Shown in pieces: positions 39,543 through 48,342 of a stretch of 64,000 nt of DNA (position 1 is the first letter of the stretch; each line of letters opens with the position of its first letter). The position numbers and the translations under genes are program-made. Origin of the DNA: Streptomyces sp. NBC_01381 (GTDB taxonomy: Bacteria; Actinomycetota; Actinomycetes; Streptomycetales; Streptomycetaceae); NCBI RefSeq assembly GCF_026340305.1, contig NZ_JAPEPI010000002.1, positions 2,046,001 through 2,110,000 of the forward strand, given 5' to 3'. The notes under the pieces were generated by a model. The model saw only the letters and a program-made list of their open reading frames with translations. It made no database searches and had not been told where the DNA came from.

Positions 39543-40648
39543 ACGCCGGCGGCGGAGTACGGGCGCAGTCGGTGGAAGAGGCCTGCCTGACGCTGGTGTA
39601 CCTGCTGCACAACCGACGGCGTGAATGGGCCCTCGGCCGGCACAATGCGGATGAACTCGGCCACATCAAACGCAACATGCTGATCGCCGACTATGCGCGC
39701 AAGGCTCTGGACCTCCCCGTGGAGGTGCGCCAGGAGCTCGACAGGATGGTCGTCGAGTCCTTCCTTCCTCCCCATCCGACTGCCCCCTGGACGGGACCCG
39801 CCATGCCACCTCCGCCGCCCGAGCCCGAGCCCGTGGACGTCGCCGTGGTGGTCGTCATCATCGAGGAACTCGACGCGGCACTCGGCGCCTTCGGCATGAC
39901 CCAGGACGACTTCGACAGGGATGCCGTCGTGGGCGACCAGCGCTTCTTCCCCACCCGTGTGCCGAACGGATACCGCCCGGAGGAGCCGCTCTCCGTCGTC
40001 ATCACCTCGGCCGGCAGGAGCGGGAACGTTCAGATGGTGAAGTCCGTCGACGCTCTTCTCAAGCTCTACGAGCCGGAGTTGATCTGCCTGCTCGGCACCG
40101 CCTGCGGTGTGCCGGAAGAGGTTCGGATCGGGGACGTGGTGGCCTGCGATCGCGTCTACTACTTCCCACCTGGCCGGCGTCTCCCGGGAAAGATGTTCCA
40201 GCCACGGCCGAAACACGGGCAGGGGCGGAGTGATTACGGGCATGGGCTCTACTACTACGACCCCGCGAAGACCGACTACGCGAGCAGGGTACGGGAGTTC
40301 GTCCGCGGCCTGTCTCCCGCTGAAGTCCCCGAGACCTTCTCGGTCGCTCGCATTCCCGAGGTGCACACCACCAACGTCACCATCGCATCGGGCGAAGAGG
40401 TCCTGAGGGACGGGGAGTTGCTGCCCGGCCTGCGGGAGGTCGACAACTCCATCTGCGCCGCCGACATGGAGTCGTACGGATTCTCCCAGGCGGCGGAGGG
40501 GCTCCCCTGGCTGATCTTCCGCGGGATCAGCGACTTCGGGCCGGATCACGAGGAACGCTGGAAGTACGTCTCGACGTCGTTCGCCGCCCTCTGCCTCGAA
40601 GATTTCCTCAGGACGCGGTATCTCCCGCCGGATGCCGATGACTTGTGA
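39539..40648 (+). CDS. Purine nucleosidase/phosphorylase-like (MTAN/PNP fold) effector-like protein
   Basis: 369 aa. After an unassigned helical N-terminus (1-80) and a Pro-rich linker (PPPPPEPEP) comes a PNP/UDP phosphorylase-superfamily domain: VDVAVVVVIIEELDAAL, PLSVVITSAGRSGNVQMVKSVDALLKLYEPELICLLGTACGV, the ribose/base site ICAADMESYGFSQAAEG, and the catalytic Asp motif FRGISDFGPD. The ME and SD motifs are intact, so nucleoside or nucleotide cleavage is plausible. PNP-fold enzymes are known anti-phage effectors (for example the ATP-cleaving one of Detocs). It ends 2 bp before the convergent PadR gene. Confidence 0.8.
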   Translation: MNAGGGVRAQSVEEACLTLVYLLHNRRREWALGRHNADELGHIKRNMLIADYARKALDLPVEVRQELDRMVVESFLPPHPTAPWTGPAMPPPPPEPEPVDVAVVVVIIEELDAALGAFGMTQDDFDRDAVVGDQRFFPTRVPNGYRPEEPLSVVITSAGRSGNVQMVKSVDALLKLYEPELICLLGTACGVPEEVRIGDVVACDRVYYFPPGRRLPGKMFQPRPKHGQGRSDYGHGLYYYDPAKTDYASRVREFVRGLSPAEVPETFSVARIPEVHTTNVTIASGEEVLRDGELLPGLREVDNSICAADMESYGFSQAAEGLPWLIFRGISDFGPDHEERWKYVSTSFAALCLEDFLRTRYLPPDADDL

Positions 40649-40650
40649 GC

Positions 40651-41175
40651 TCACCCTTCCAAGGCGCTGATGGCCTCGGCCAGCCACTTCTTCTCCTCCG
40701 TGCCCGTCGCGCGGGCGATCCTGAGCATGCCCTGGCGGAAGAGGTCGGGGGTCTCCTCCGCCTTCACCGGTTTCCCGTCGCGGTAGAAGAAGCTCGCCGG
40801 AGCGTCCAGGAAGGCCTGGCGGCGGCGGAGCACCGCGGCTTGCTCGGCCGAGTCGGGAAGGTGGCGGAGGAACGCGAGCAGCGTGAAGAACCGCTGCCCG
40901 TCGGTGATTTCGGCGTCCTTGGGATCTCTTAGGCGGGCGAGCAGTTCGGTGCGGCCGGCCTCGGTGAGGGAGAGGATCCGGCGGGGTGCGGCGCTCTTGC
41001 CGGGCTCGGTGTGCTGTTCGACGAGGCCCGCCTTCGCGAGCCGGGTGATCGCCGGATAGAGCGCGCCGTCGCTGACCGGGCGGATATGGCCGCTCAGGCC
41101 CTGGATGCGGGTCTTGAGTTCATAGCCGTGCAGGGGCTCCTCGCTGAGGAACCCCAGGATCGACAGCTCCAGCAT
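40651..41175 (-). CDS. PadR-family regulator
   Basis: 174 aa: N-terminal winged helix MLELSILGFLSEEPLHGYELKTRIQGL...VSDGALYPAITRLAKAGLVEQ (1-60) and the Vir_act_alpha_C-type helical C-terminus, i.e. PadR subfamily with dimerising tail. ATG 41175 is chosen since it begins exactly at the conserved MLELSILGFL; an upstream in-frame extension to 41301 runs through the operator. It is divergent from the MATE exporter, and a long palindrome covers the shared promoter, so it very probably represses itself and the pump. Confidence 0.93.
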   Translation of the reverse strand: MLELSILGFLSEEPLHGYELKTRIQGLSGHIRPVSDGALYPAITRLAKAGLVEQHTEPGKSAAPRRILSLTEAGRTELLARLRDPKDAEITDGQRFFTLLAFLRHLPDSAEQAAVLRRRQAFLDAPASFFYRDGKPVKAEETPDLFRQGMLRIARATGTEEKKWLAEAISALEG

Positions 41176-41232
41176 GTGAGGCGAGCCCCTTTCTGTTGCC
41201 GCGCGCTTGTCCTTCTCCTGCCGTGATGCTAT

Positions 41233-41273
41233 CTCTTTCCGCGGTACCTCGAATCGAGGTACCGCGGAAAGAG
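41233..41273. promoter_or_regulatory. 41-bp perfect palindrome, PadR/MATE operator
   Basis: 20-bp arms (41233-41252 and 41254-41273) are perfect inverted copies around a single central A; each arm contains CCGCGGTACC. It ends 12 bp before the MATE start and abuts its GAGGGGG ribosome-binding site, so binding would block transcription and a formed hairpin could block translation. Confidence 0.8.
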
Positions 41274-41284
41274 GGGGATGTGTC

Positions 41285-42733
41285 ATGGGGTCGTGTGTCA
41301 TGGGTCCGACCGAGCACCGGCGCCGGCTGGTGTCGCTCGCGTACCCGGTCTACTTCGAGCTCCTCGCGGGGGTCACGGCCGGGATCATCAACATGGTCTG
41401 GGTGGCCAGGCTCGGCGGCGACGCGGTCGCCGCGGTGGCCGTCGCCACGAACGTCGAGAACATGCTGCTCGGCGTCATCCTCATGGCCGGCTCGGGAACC
41501 ACCGTGCTGGTGGCCCGGGCCAGGGGAGCGGGGGACCCGGCGGCGGTCCGGTCCGCGGTGCGCGGCGGCTGGGCGCTGTGGGCGCTGATCACTCCCGTGG
41601 TCGCTGTCGGCGGCTACGTGTGCCGCGAGCCGCTGGCCCGCCTGGTTCTCGGCGGAGGCGCCGGCGACGCCCTGCCGCTCGCCACGGAGTACTTCGCCGT
41701 CGCACTGCCCGGCATGGCGGTCTACTTCGCCACCAACGTCGTCGACGGCATCCTCAAGGGCGCGGGCGACACCCGTACGCCGATGCGGCTCGCCCTGCTG
41801 GCCAACGGGCTGATCCTCGTACTGGATCCGCTGCTCATCCTGGGCTGCGGACTCGGCGTACGCGGCGCGGCGATCGCCACGGTGGCCGGGCGGACGGTGG
41901 CACTGGTGTGCGGGGTGTTGGCGCTGCGGGGACTTGACGAAGCCCGGCGTGGTGTCGCGCCCCTTAAGGGGCGCGGGGAACTGCGCGACCAGCCCCCACC
42001 GGCCCGCAGGTCCATCACCGCCAATCCCGCAAAGCGCCTCATCGCCGACGCGCGAGGAACGGCCGCGACCGGCCTCCCGATGTCGGCGGACTTCGTCGTA
42101 CGGATGACGGGGGCGCTGGCGCTCGTCGCGGTCGTCGCCAGACTGGGCGTCGAGGAGGTCGCCGCGTACGGCATCGCGACCAAGGCGATGTACCTGGCGA
42201 CCATGGCCTTCTACTCCGTGCGCCAGGCCGCCGCGATCCACACCGCCCATCTGCTCGGCGCGGGGAGCGACGCGCGCCGTGCCGTAGGGCGCCAGGCGCT
42301 GCTCGTCGCGGGGGCGCTGGGGCTGGTCGCCGCGCTGGTGCTGCTGGCCGCGGGCCCCTGGATCATGCGGGGCTTCGGCGCCGGGGGAGAGGTGGCCGAC
42401 GCGGGGGCGCTCTATCTGCGGTGCCTGGGGCCGTACTTGGTGCTGCTCGCCTGCTTCATCGCACTGGGCGGCGTCTTCGAGGGCAGCGGTTCGAGCCCGG
42501 CCCTCGCCCGCATCACCGCGTGCGGCGTCGTGCTCCAACTGGCTCTGGCCTACGCCCTGTCGGGCCTCGGCCTGCCGGGTATCTGCCTGGCCATGGCGGT
42601 GTCCATGGCCCTGCAGTGTGCGGGGGTCGCCCGAATGTACCGGCGTACGGGGCGAGTTCAGGAGCTCAAGGGGGGAGGCGGCGGGCCTCGACGGCTCCGC
42701 TCCGGGGTCAGGCGCAGAAGCGGGCGGTGGTGA
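41285..42733 (+). CDS. MATE-family efflux transporter
   Basis: 482-aa, 12-TM multidrug/toxin exporter with two MatE halves: YPVYFELLAGVTAGIINMVWVARLGGDAVAAVAVATN (first half), DGILKGAGDTRTPMRLALLANGLILVLDPLLI, and GLPMSADFVVRMTGALALVAVVARLG (start of the second half). GAGGGGG lies 7 bp before ATG 41285. The loop between halves (about residues 224-243, PLKGRGELRDQPPPARRS) is translated from a dispersed repeat inserted in frame. The last 26 bp overlap the convergent secreted-protein gene, giving a low-complexity GGGGGPRRLRSG tail. Confidence 0.92.
   Translation: MGSCVMGPTEHRRRLVSLAYPVYFELLAGVTAGIINMVWVARLGGDAVAAVAVATNVENMLLGVILMAGSGTTVLVARARGAGDPAAVRSAVRGGWALWALITPVVAVGGYVCREPLARLVLGGGAGDALPLATEYFAVALPGMAVYFATNVVDGILKGAGDTRTPMRLALLANGLILVLDPLLILGCGLGVRGAAIATVAGRTVALVCGVLALRGLDEARRGVAPLKGRGELRDQPPPARRSITANPAKRLIADARGTAATGLPMSADFVVRMTGALALVAVVARLGVEEVAAYGIATKAMYLATMAFYSVRQAAAIHTAHLLGAGSDARRAVGRQALLVAGALGLVAALVLLAAGPWIMRGFGAGGEVADAGALYLRCLGPYLVLLACFIALGGVFEGSGSSPALARITACGVVLQLALAYALSGLGLPGICLAMAVSMALQCAGVARMYRRTGRVQELKGGGGGPRRLRSGVRRRSGRW
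41968..41994 (+). repeat. Dispersed Streptomyces repeat, copy 2, inside the MATE gene
   Basis: Identical to copies 1 and 3 over 27 bp, preceded by CCCCTTAA so that CCCC/GGGG pair. It lies in the cytoplasmic loop between the two MATE halves and keeps the reading frame, adding about 15-20 residues. Confidence 0.9.
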
Positions 42734-43640
42734 CCGAACCGCCCGCGTTCTCGTCGTCCGTGCCGAGGGCGGCGAGGTCCGAGCCGGGGACGCAGTGCAG
42801 GGCCTCGATCTTGTGGCCCTTGAACTTCCGCAGGACATCGGGCGACTTGGCGAGCGTCAGGCGCCACTTCCCTGCGTCGGTGACGGCGAGCCTGCCCGCC
42901 TTGCTCACGGCCGAGTCGAACGGGCCGTCGTCACCGGCGTCCGAAGCCGAACTGATGAGGATGCGCCCCGACTTGGTCACGTCGATGTCCGAGGCGTGCC
43001 GGACGTCGCCGCCCGGGTAGGGCGCGCGGAACTCCGTCTTCGACACCGCGCCGAACTTGGACTCGCCGTAGGTGTTGATCGAGAACGGCGCCGCGTACAA
43101 CGTGGCCGGACGGTCGCCCGCGCCCCGGTCGGCCCAGACCGCGGCCAGCTTTCCCTTCTGCGAGGTCAGCGTGAAGCTCTCGAAGTCGTCGCCGTTGCCG
43201 ATCGCGGGGAGCGGCGAGATGTCGAGGACCTCCACCGCCTCGCCGGAGTCGGTCAGCTTCAGGTGGTAGACGAGGCCGCGGCTCGCGACCGCCACGTACT
43301 CGTCCGGGGCCCCCGGCACCCGGTCGAGCGCCTCCAGGTCGACCGGCTCGGCGCCGCCCTGCCAGGTGAGCGGCGCGGCATCGGGGGTCTGTCCCGGCCT
43401 GTAGGTGACCTCGGCGATGCGATTCTGGCCCGGCCTCTTGTTGTCGCGTACGACGAGGGCGCGGAACGTGTCACCCGAGCGGGAGGCGACGGCGAGACCG
43501 CTGATGCCGGACTGCAGGTCGTACCCGACCCGCTGCCAGTCGGCGGCCGCCTTCGGCTGGGCCGGGGACAGGCCGGCGGTGAGGAGAACGGCAACTCCCG
43601 CGCCGAGGGCGGTCATTGCAATCAAAGCGGACTTACGCAT
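42708..43640 (-). CDS. Secreted protein of unknown function, propeller-like
   Basis: 310 aa with a signal peptide (RKSALIAMTALGAGVAVLLTAGLSPAQPKAAA, about residues 2-33). The mature part alternates short beta-strand patterns (GLAVASRSGDTFRALVVRDNK, EYVAVASRGLVYHLKLTD, GKLAAVWADRGAGDRPATLYAAPF, GRILISSASDAGDDG) suggesting a beta-propeller, and has two Cys (HCVPG, RFCA) near the C-terminus that could form a disulphide. No enzymatic motif recognised. Its 3' end overlaps the MATE gene by 26 bp. Confidence 0.7.
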   Translation of the reverse strand: MRKSALIAMTALGAGVAVLLTAGLSPAQPKAAADWQRVGYDLQSGISGLAVASRSGDTFRALVVRDNKRPGQNRIAEVTYRPGQTPDAAPLTWQGGAEPVDLEALDRVPGAPDEYVAVASRGLVYHLKLTDSGEAVEVLDISPLPAIGNGDDFESFTLTSQKGKLAAVWADRGAGDRPATLYAAPFSINTYGESKFGAVSKTEFRAPYPGGDVRHASDIDVTKSGRILISSASDAGDDGPFDSAVSKAGRLAVTDAGKWRLTLAKSPDVLRKFKGHKIEALHCVPGSDLAALGTDDENAGGSVTTARFCA

Positions 43641-43742
43641 GGTCAGGGGCCTCTCACTCGATGTGCAACGCGCGTAGATTCACGGCTGGCCGGACGGTAG
43701 TGGTCCGCCCGGCCGTGAGGCAAGTGAGGTACGCGGACTGGG

Positions 43743-45239
43743 CTAACGGGCGCTTCGTACGGCAGCCGCCTCGCGGTGGCCGGGTGTCGGCTCGACGGTG
43801 ACGGCGGGGCGCCGCCCCGGCCGCAGGACCGTCGCCGCGACGGCTAGGCCGAGCGCCGCGATCCCGGTGGCGACCCAGAAGGCGAGCCGGTAGCCGTCGG
43901 CCGTGGCCGCCAGGGTGCGCCCGCCGTCGGCGAGCAGTCCCTCCGTGCGGCTCGCGGCCAGTGTCGTCAGCACGGCGAGACCCAGCGAACCGCCCACCAC
44001 CTGCGTGGTGTTGAAGAGACCCGAGGCGAGCCCCGCGTCCTCCTCGCGCACCCCGGACATCGCGAGCCCGGTCACGGCGGGCATCGCGGCGGCGAATCCC
44101 GCGCCGAGCAGAATCATCGGAGGAAGCACATCGGTGACGTACGAACCATCGGCGGGCAGCCGGCCGAGCAGGGCGAGCCCGGCCGTGATGAGGGTGAGCC
44201 CGGCGAGCAGCGGGCGGTAGGGACCGAACCGGCCGATCAGCCTCGCGGAGACGCTCAGCATCAGTACGCCGATGACGACGGGGGCGGGGAGGAAGGCGAA
44301 GCCCGTCTTCAACTCGCCGTAACCGAGGACGCGTTGGAAGTAGAGGGCGCCGATGTACTGGAAGCCGTACATCCCGGCGATCATCGCGATCTGCACCGCG
44401 TTGGCGCCAGTCAGCGACCGGGAGCGGAAGACGCGCAGCCGCAGCAGGGGGCGGGCGGCGCGGGCCTGGCGGGCGGCGAAGGCGGCGTACAGGGCGAGGG
44501 AGAGCGCGGCGAGGCCGAGGGTGGCGGACGTTCCGTGCTCGGCGGAGCCGACGATCGTGTAGACGGTGAGCATCAGCGCACCCGTGATGAGCGCCGCGCC
44601 CGGATAGTCGGCGCCGCCGCCGATCCCGGTGCCGCGGTCGTTCGACAGGATGCGCACCGCAGCGACGAGCGCGACGACACCGATCGGCAGATTGATCAGG
44701 AAGATCCAGTGCCAGTTCAGGGTCTCGGTCAGCGCACCGCCGAGGAACGTGCCGAGCGCACCGCCCGCCGCGCCGACCGCGCTGAACACCGCGATGGCCT
44801 TGGCCTGTTCGCGCGGCTCGGGGAAGAGCGCCACCAGCATGCCGAGCACGACGGCGGAGGTCATCGCCCCGCCGACACCCTGCACGGCGCGCGCCGCGAT
44901 CAGCACGCCCTGGTCGGTGGCGACCCCGCAGAGCACGGAGGCGGCGGTGAACAGGGCGAGGCCCCACACGAACATCCGCTTGCGCCCGACGAGATCACCG
45001 AGCCGCCCGGCAAGCAGCAACAGACCGCCGAAGGCGATGAGATAGGAGTTGACCACCCAGGCGAGACCCGGCGCGGAGAAGCCGAGATCGCTCTGGATGG
45101 AGGGCATCGCCACGGTCACGATATTGCCGTCGATGATCGTCATCAGCAGGCCCGAGGACAGTACGGCGAGCGAAGCCCAGCGTGACCGTGATGGAGCGGA
45201 CTGCCCCTTGGACTGCCCCTTGAACTGACCCTCGGACAC
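43743..45239 (-). CDS. MFS drug exporter, DHA2/EmrB-QacA type (14 TM)
   Basis: 498-aa exporter with 14 predicted TMs. Landmarks: SSGLLMTIIDGNIVTVAMPSI (TM1 motif D1), GRLGDLVGRKRMF (motif A), ARAVQGVGGAM (motif B), GAAGGALGTFLGGAL (motif C). GTG 45239 is chosen because GGAGG lies 8 bp upstream; a longer reading to 45290 places that site inside the protein. Just after the start, GQFKGQSKGQS is a short internal repeat. It is divergent from an HxlR-type regulator, the usual exporter/regulator pairing; the substrate is unknown. Confidence 0.93.
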   Translation of the reverse strand: MSEGQFKGQSKGQSAPSRSRWASLAVLSSGLLMTIIDGNIVTVAMPSIQSDLGFSAPGLAWVVNSYLIAFGGLLLLAGRLGDLVGRKRMFVWGLALFTAASVLCGVATDQGVLIAARAVQGVGGAMTSAVVLGMLVALFPEPREQAKAIAVFSAVGAAGGALGTFLGGALTETLNWHWIFLINLPIGVVALVAAVRILSNDRGTGIGGGADYPGAALITGALMLTVYTIVGSAEHGTSATLGLAALSLALYAAFAARQARAARPLLRLRVFRSRSLTGANAVQIAMIAGMYGFQYIGALYFQRVLGYGELKTGFAFLPAPVVIGVLMLSVSARLIGRFGPYRPLLAGLTLITAGLALLGRLPADGSYVTDVLPPMILLGAGFAAAMPAVTGLAMSGVREEDAGLASGLFNTTQVVGGSLGLAVLTTLAASRTEGLLADGGRTLAATADGYRLAFWVATGIAALGLAVAATVLRPGRRPAVTVEPTPGHREAAAVRSAR

Positions 45240-45329
45240 GACGAAAACCTCCATGAACTGCATAGGTGCACGACTTGTAACGGGACTCATCGTGGGTGAC
45301 CATGGAGGCGTCGAGAAGGAGGCACTTCA

Positions 45330-45725
45330 ATGTCCCAAGGGAACACCGGTGTTACCTCGCAGGTGGTGAACGCGCAGGCGTGCCCGGTGCGGGAAGTTCT
45401 TGACAGGGTGGTCGGGAAATGGAGCGTCCCGATCCTGGTCGCGGCGGCGCACGGGCCGATCCGCTTCACCGAACTGGAGCGCAGCATCGACGGAATCAGC
45501 CGCCGCATGCTGACCCTGACCCTGCGGAATCTGGAGCGCGACGGCCTGCTCGTGCGGACGGTGCACCCGACGGTCCCGCCGAAGGTGGAGTACGAACTGA
45601 CGTCGGTGGCCGAGGAGTTGCACGGCACCCTGCTCAAGCTGACCGGCTGGGCGGAGCGCCACCGGGTGACGATCGCCGAGTCGCGGGCGGCGTACGACGA
45701 GCGGCGGGGCCTGGTCGACGCCTGA
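45330..45725 (+). CDS. HxlR-family regulator of the divergent exporter
   Basis: 131-aa winged-helix protein: ACPVREVLDRVVGKWSVPILVAAAHGPIRFTELERSIDGISRRMLTLTLRNLERDGLLVRTVHPTVPPKVEYELTSVAEEL (residues 17-97), a full HxlR domain with the signature Cys (QACPV) and the WxxPIL helix. The 90-bp divergent region with the MFS gene should hold its operator; a loose CACGA...TCGTG repeat is visible there (45269-45295) but is not convincing. Confidence 0.9.
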   Translation: MSQGNTGVTSQVVNAQACPVREVLDRVVGKWSVPILVAAAHGPIRFTELERSIDGISRRMLTLTLRNLERDGLLVRTVHPTVPPKVEYELTSVAEELHGTLLKLTGWAERHRVTIAESRAAYDERRGLVDA

Positions 45726-45750
45726 CCCCGGCCGCTGCGATCGGCTGTGG

Positions 45751-46566
45751 CTACGGCTTGCGGGCCACCGCGCCGTACGCGTCGACGGGCATCGGATCGT
45801 CGGCCGACTCCGGGCGCCATCGGGTGACCGGCACGACCCCGGGCTCCACCAGCTCGAGCCCGTCGAAGAACCCGCCGATCTCCTCGACGCCCCGTACGTA
45901 ATAGGGAATCGCGCCGCTCTTGTTGTACGCGTCCGACGCCGCGATCATGCCCTCGCTGGTGGCGGTGCTGTCGCTGACGATCAGGTAACTGCCGGCGGGC
46001 AGACCGGCCATGAGCCGCCCGACCAGATCCCGGGCTTGTCCGTAATCGGCCACGTGGCCAAGGGTGTTGAGGATCATCAGCGCGACGGGCTTGGAGAGGT
46101 CCAGGGTCGTCGCGGCGGTCCGCAGGATCGCCTCGGGGTCGTGGAGATCGGCGTCGATGTACGCCGTCTCACCCTCGGGCGTGCTGGTCAGGAGCGCGCG
46201 GGCGTGCGCGAGGACGAGCGGGTCGTTGTCGACGTACACGATCCGGCACTCCGGGGCGGTGCGCTGGGCCACCTCGTGGGTGTTGTCGGCGGTGGGCAGC
46301 CCCGTACCGATGTCGAGAAACTGCCGGATGCCCTGCTCGCCCGCCAGATGCCGGACCGCACGCCCGAGGAAGTGCCGGCTCAGCCGCGCCACGTCGACCA
46401 GGCCGGGGAAGATCTCCTTGATGTGATCGCCGAGTTCACGGTCCTTCTCGTAGTTGTCCTTGCCGCCCACGAAGTAGTTCCAGAAGCGCGCGGAGTGGGG
46501 GGTGCTGGTGTCTATGCGGGCGAGGATGTCGGCCGAGGAGTCGGGGCGGGGGGCGCTGTCCGGCAC
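45751..46566 (-). CDS. SAM-dependent methyltransferase, Methyltransf_19 (DUF574) type
   Basis: 271 aa. A conserved N-terminus (RIDTSTPHSARFWNYFVGGKDNYEKDRELGD, about 17-47) typical of PF04672 precedes a Rossmann fold with QFLDIGTGLPTADNTHEVAQ (motif I), RIVYVDNDPLVLAHARALL and VALMILNTLGHVAD. This family is greatly expanded in Streptomyces and has no known substrate. It is the end gene of a stand-alone unit; a small gap separates it from the DUF protein upstream. Confidence 0.93.
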   Translation of the reverse strand: MPDSAPRPDSSADILARIDTSTPHSARFWNYFVGGKDNYEKDRELGDHIKEIFPGLVDVARLSRHFLGRAVRHLAGEQGIRQFLDIGTGLPTADNTHEVAQRTAPECRIVYVDNDPLVLAHARALLTSTPEGETAYIDADLHDPEAILRTAATTLDLSKPVALMILNTLGHVADYGQARDLVGRLMAGLPAGSYLIVSDSTATSEGMIAASDAYNKSGAIPYYVRGVEEIGGFFDGLELVEPGVVPVTRWRPESADDPMPVDAYGAVARKP

Positions 46567-46659
46567 GGGGAACCTCCTGGGGCGGGCTTGCGGCGGACTT
46601 GGGGTCAGCGGCCGAGCAGGCTCGGGTCGTCGGCCGGCGTCCCAAAGTACTCGCGCGGG

Positions 46660-47292
46660 TCACCTGCGCGGTGAGGCCAGCAGATAGCGGCCGGCTCGCG
46701 GACGCTCGGTGTGCTCGCTGACCTGCCAGCCCGCCGCCGACAGCGCGGCCGCGCACGCCCGCAGCCCATCGGCCGACACATCGCGCACCGCGACGGCCTC
46801 CGGCTGCGGAGTCTCGCCCACCCCGTAGCCATCGGGTCCCGGCGGGCAGCCCGCCGCCTCCAGGGCCAGGGCCGCGGCCTGGACGAGGTGCGTCCGCTCC
46901 CAGGCGCAGGGGCGGTCCCGCGCGCCGTCCGGGTTGGTCATGCGGCGCATTTCGAGGAGGCCTTCCCACGCGCTGCGTACGTCGCGGGCGCGGGCGGGGC
47001 CGGTCGCGCCGGGCGGGGGCGCGGGCTCGGTGCCGGTGCGGGCGGCGAAGAGGCCGGAGGGGGCGGCGGCCGTGGGCGTCTCCGGGGAGGGAGCGGACCG
47101 GCCCGGCGTCTCCTCCCGTATCCGATGCCCCGCGGGCGTCAGGAAGAAGGCGTGCGGCGGCCGGGGGTGCCGGAAGGCGAGGCGGTGGCGCACGAGTGCG
47201 GCCAGCTGCGCCTCGCTCCCGGTCAGCCGTCCGGTCGCGGGGTCCGCGGCCTCGATGATGCGGCGCTGAGCGGCCGTCGGCGGCTTCGCCAT
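46660..47292 (-). CDS. Conserved actinobacterial protein of unknown function
   Basis: 210 aa. The N-terminus (AAQRRIIEAADPATGRLTGSEAQLAALVRHRLAF, about 7-40) looks like a winged-helix or DNA-binding-like helical segment; a Pro/Ala-rich middle (about 65-105) links to a C-terminal alpha/beta piece (GLRACAAALSAAGWQVSEHTERPRAGRYLLASP). No known family could be named with confidence. ATG 47292 follows AGAGGTGG. Codon use matches neighbours. Confidence 0.65.
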   Translation of the reverse strand: MAKPPTAAQRRIIEAADPATGRLTGSEAQLAALVRHRLAFRHPRPPHAFFLTPAGHRIREETPGRSAPSPETPTAAAPSGLFAARTGTEPAPPPGATGPARARDVRSAWEGLLEMRRMTNPDGARDRPCAWERTHLVQAAALALEAAGCPPGPDGYGVGETPQPEAVAVRDVSADGLRACAAALSAAGWQVSEHTERPRAGRYLLASPRR

Positions 47293-47359
47293 GAGTCCAC
47301 CTCTTCCCAGGTTCTTCTGCTCCTGGTCCCGATGGTGCCTCGCGCCACTGACAACGGCG

Positions 47360-48271
47360 TCAGCGAACGTCCCCCGTGGCGAGGTCGACGACCTTCTCCG
47401 CGACCAGTTCGAGTACGCGACGGTCGTCCTCGGCGGTGCCTCGCTCGCCCGGAGTACCGGGGTAGGCGTCAAGGAGGACGTCCGTGGCGCCCAGTTCGGC
47501 GAGGGCCTCCAGGTCGCCGCGGAGCTGGTCGACACTGCCGTGCCCGAGGGGACGCCCGGCCGTGTCCGGCTGCGGGGCGAGCCGGAGCTGGAGCCGCGGG
47601 ACCAGGGCGGGGGCGGGCCGGCCGGCGGCCTCGGCCTCGCGTGCGATCAGCGGCAGCGCGGCACGCAGCGCTTCGAGCGTCGGCATGAACGGGTGCCAGC
47701 CCTCGCCGAGTCGGGCGGCGCGGCGCTGGGCCGCGGGGGAGTTGCCGCCGACCCAGACGGGCAGCTGCGCCGCCGCCGGGGCGGGGGCGGTGTGGACGTC
47801 TTCGTAGGAGACGTACCGCCCCTGGAAGGACGTCGTCTCCTCGGTCCACGCGGCGCGGATCGCGGCGAGGTACTCGTCGGTGATGGCGCCGCGCTCGCGG
47901 AAGGGGATGCCGAGCGTCTCGTACTCGGCGGCGGACCAGCCGACGCCGGCGCCGAGGATGAAGCCGGCGTCGCCGTTGAGCTGGTCGATGTTGGCGGCGA
48001 GGCGGGCGGTCTGGAGCGGGTGCCGGTAGGGGATCACGGTGATGGTGGTGCCGAGCCGCAGGCCCGGTACGCGGCCCGCGAGGTGGGCGGCGAGGAGGAA
48101 CTGGTCGTAGAACGGGGCGGGGTAGACGCCGTGCACGTCCGGGGTGACGGCTATGTGATCGGAGATCATCGCGAAGGTGTAGCCGAGGTCGCGGGCGTCG
48201 GTGGCCTGGCGGGTGAGGGTCTTCGGGGTGGTGCCGGAGCCGAAGTTGAGGAGATTTACGCCGTATCGCAT
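47360..48271 (-). CDS. LLM-class F420-dependent oxidoreductase
   Basis: 303-aa luciferase-like TIM barrel. Features: DARDLGYTFAMISDHIAVTPDV near the N-terminus, GRVPGLRLGTTITVIPYRHPLQTARLAANIDQLNGDAGFILGAGVGW (about 69-116, typical of F420-binding members) and LPVWVGGNSPAAQRRAARLGEGWHP. It reduces or oxidises an unknown substrate with coenzyme F420. ATG 48271 starts at the conserved MRYGVNLLNFG; the frame extends further upstream without support. Confidence 0.88.
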   Translation of the reverse strand: MRYGVNLLNFGSGTTPKTLTRQATDARDLGYTFAMISDHIAVTPDVHGVYPAPFYDQFLLAAHLAGRVPGLRLGTTITVIPYRHPLQTARLAANIDQLNGDAGFILGAGVGWSAAEYETLGIPFRERGAITDEYLAAIRAAWTEETTSFQGRYVSYEDVHTAPAPAAAQLPVWVGGNSPAAQRRAARLGEGWHPFMPTLEALRAALPLIAREAEAAGRPAPALVPRLQLRLAPQPDTAGRPLGHGSVDQLRGDLEALAELGATDVLLDAYPGTPGERGTAEDDRRVLELVAEKVVDLATGDVR

Positions 48272-48342
48272 GAGGATCAGTCTCGATGATCTTGACGTTG
48301 CGTGTCGACCAAGTCCGAGTCCGCCCTCAGACGCCCGAGGGG

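Noticed and set aside
45269..45295. CACGA...TCGTG as an HxlR operator for the MFS pair
   Set aside because: Arms of only 5 bp with a 17-bp gap are expected by chance at this GC content.
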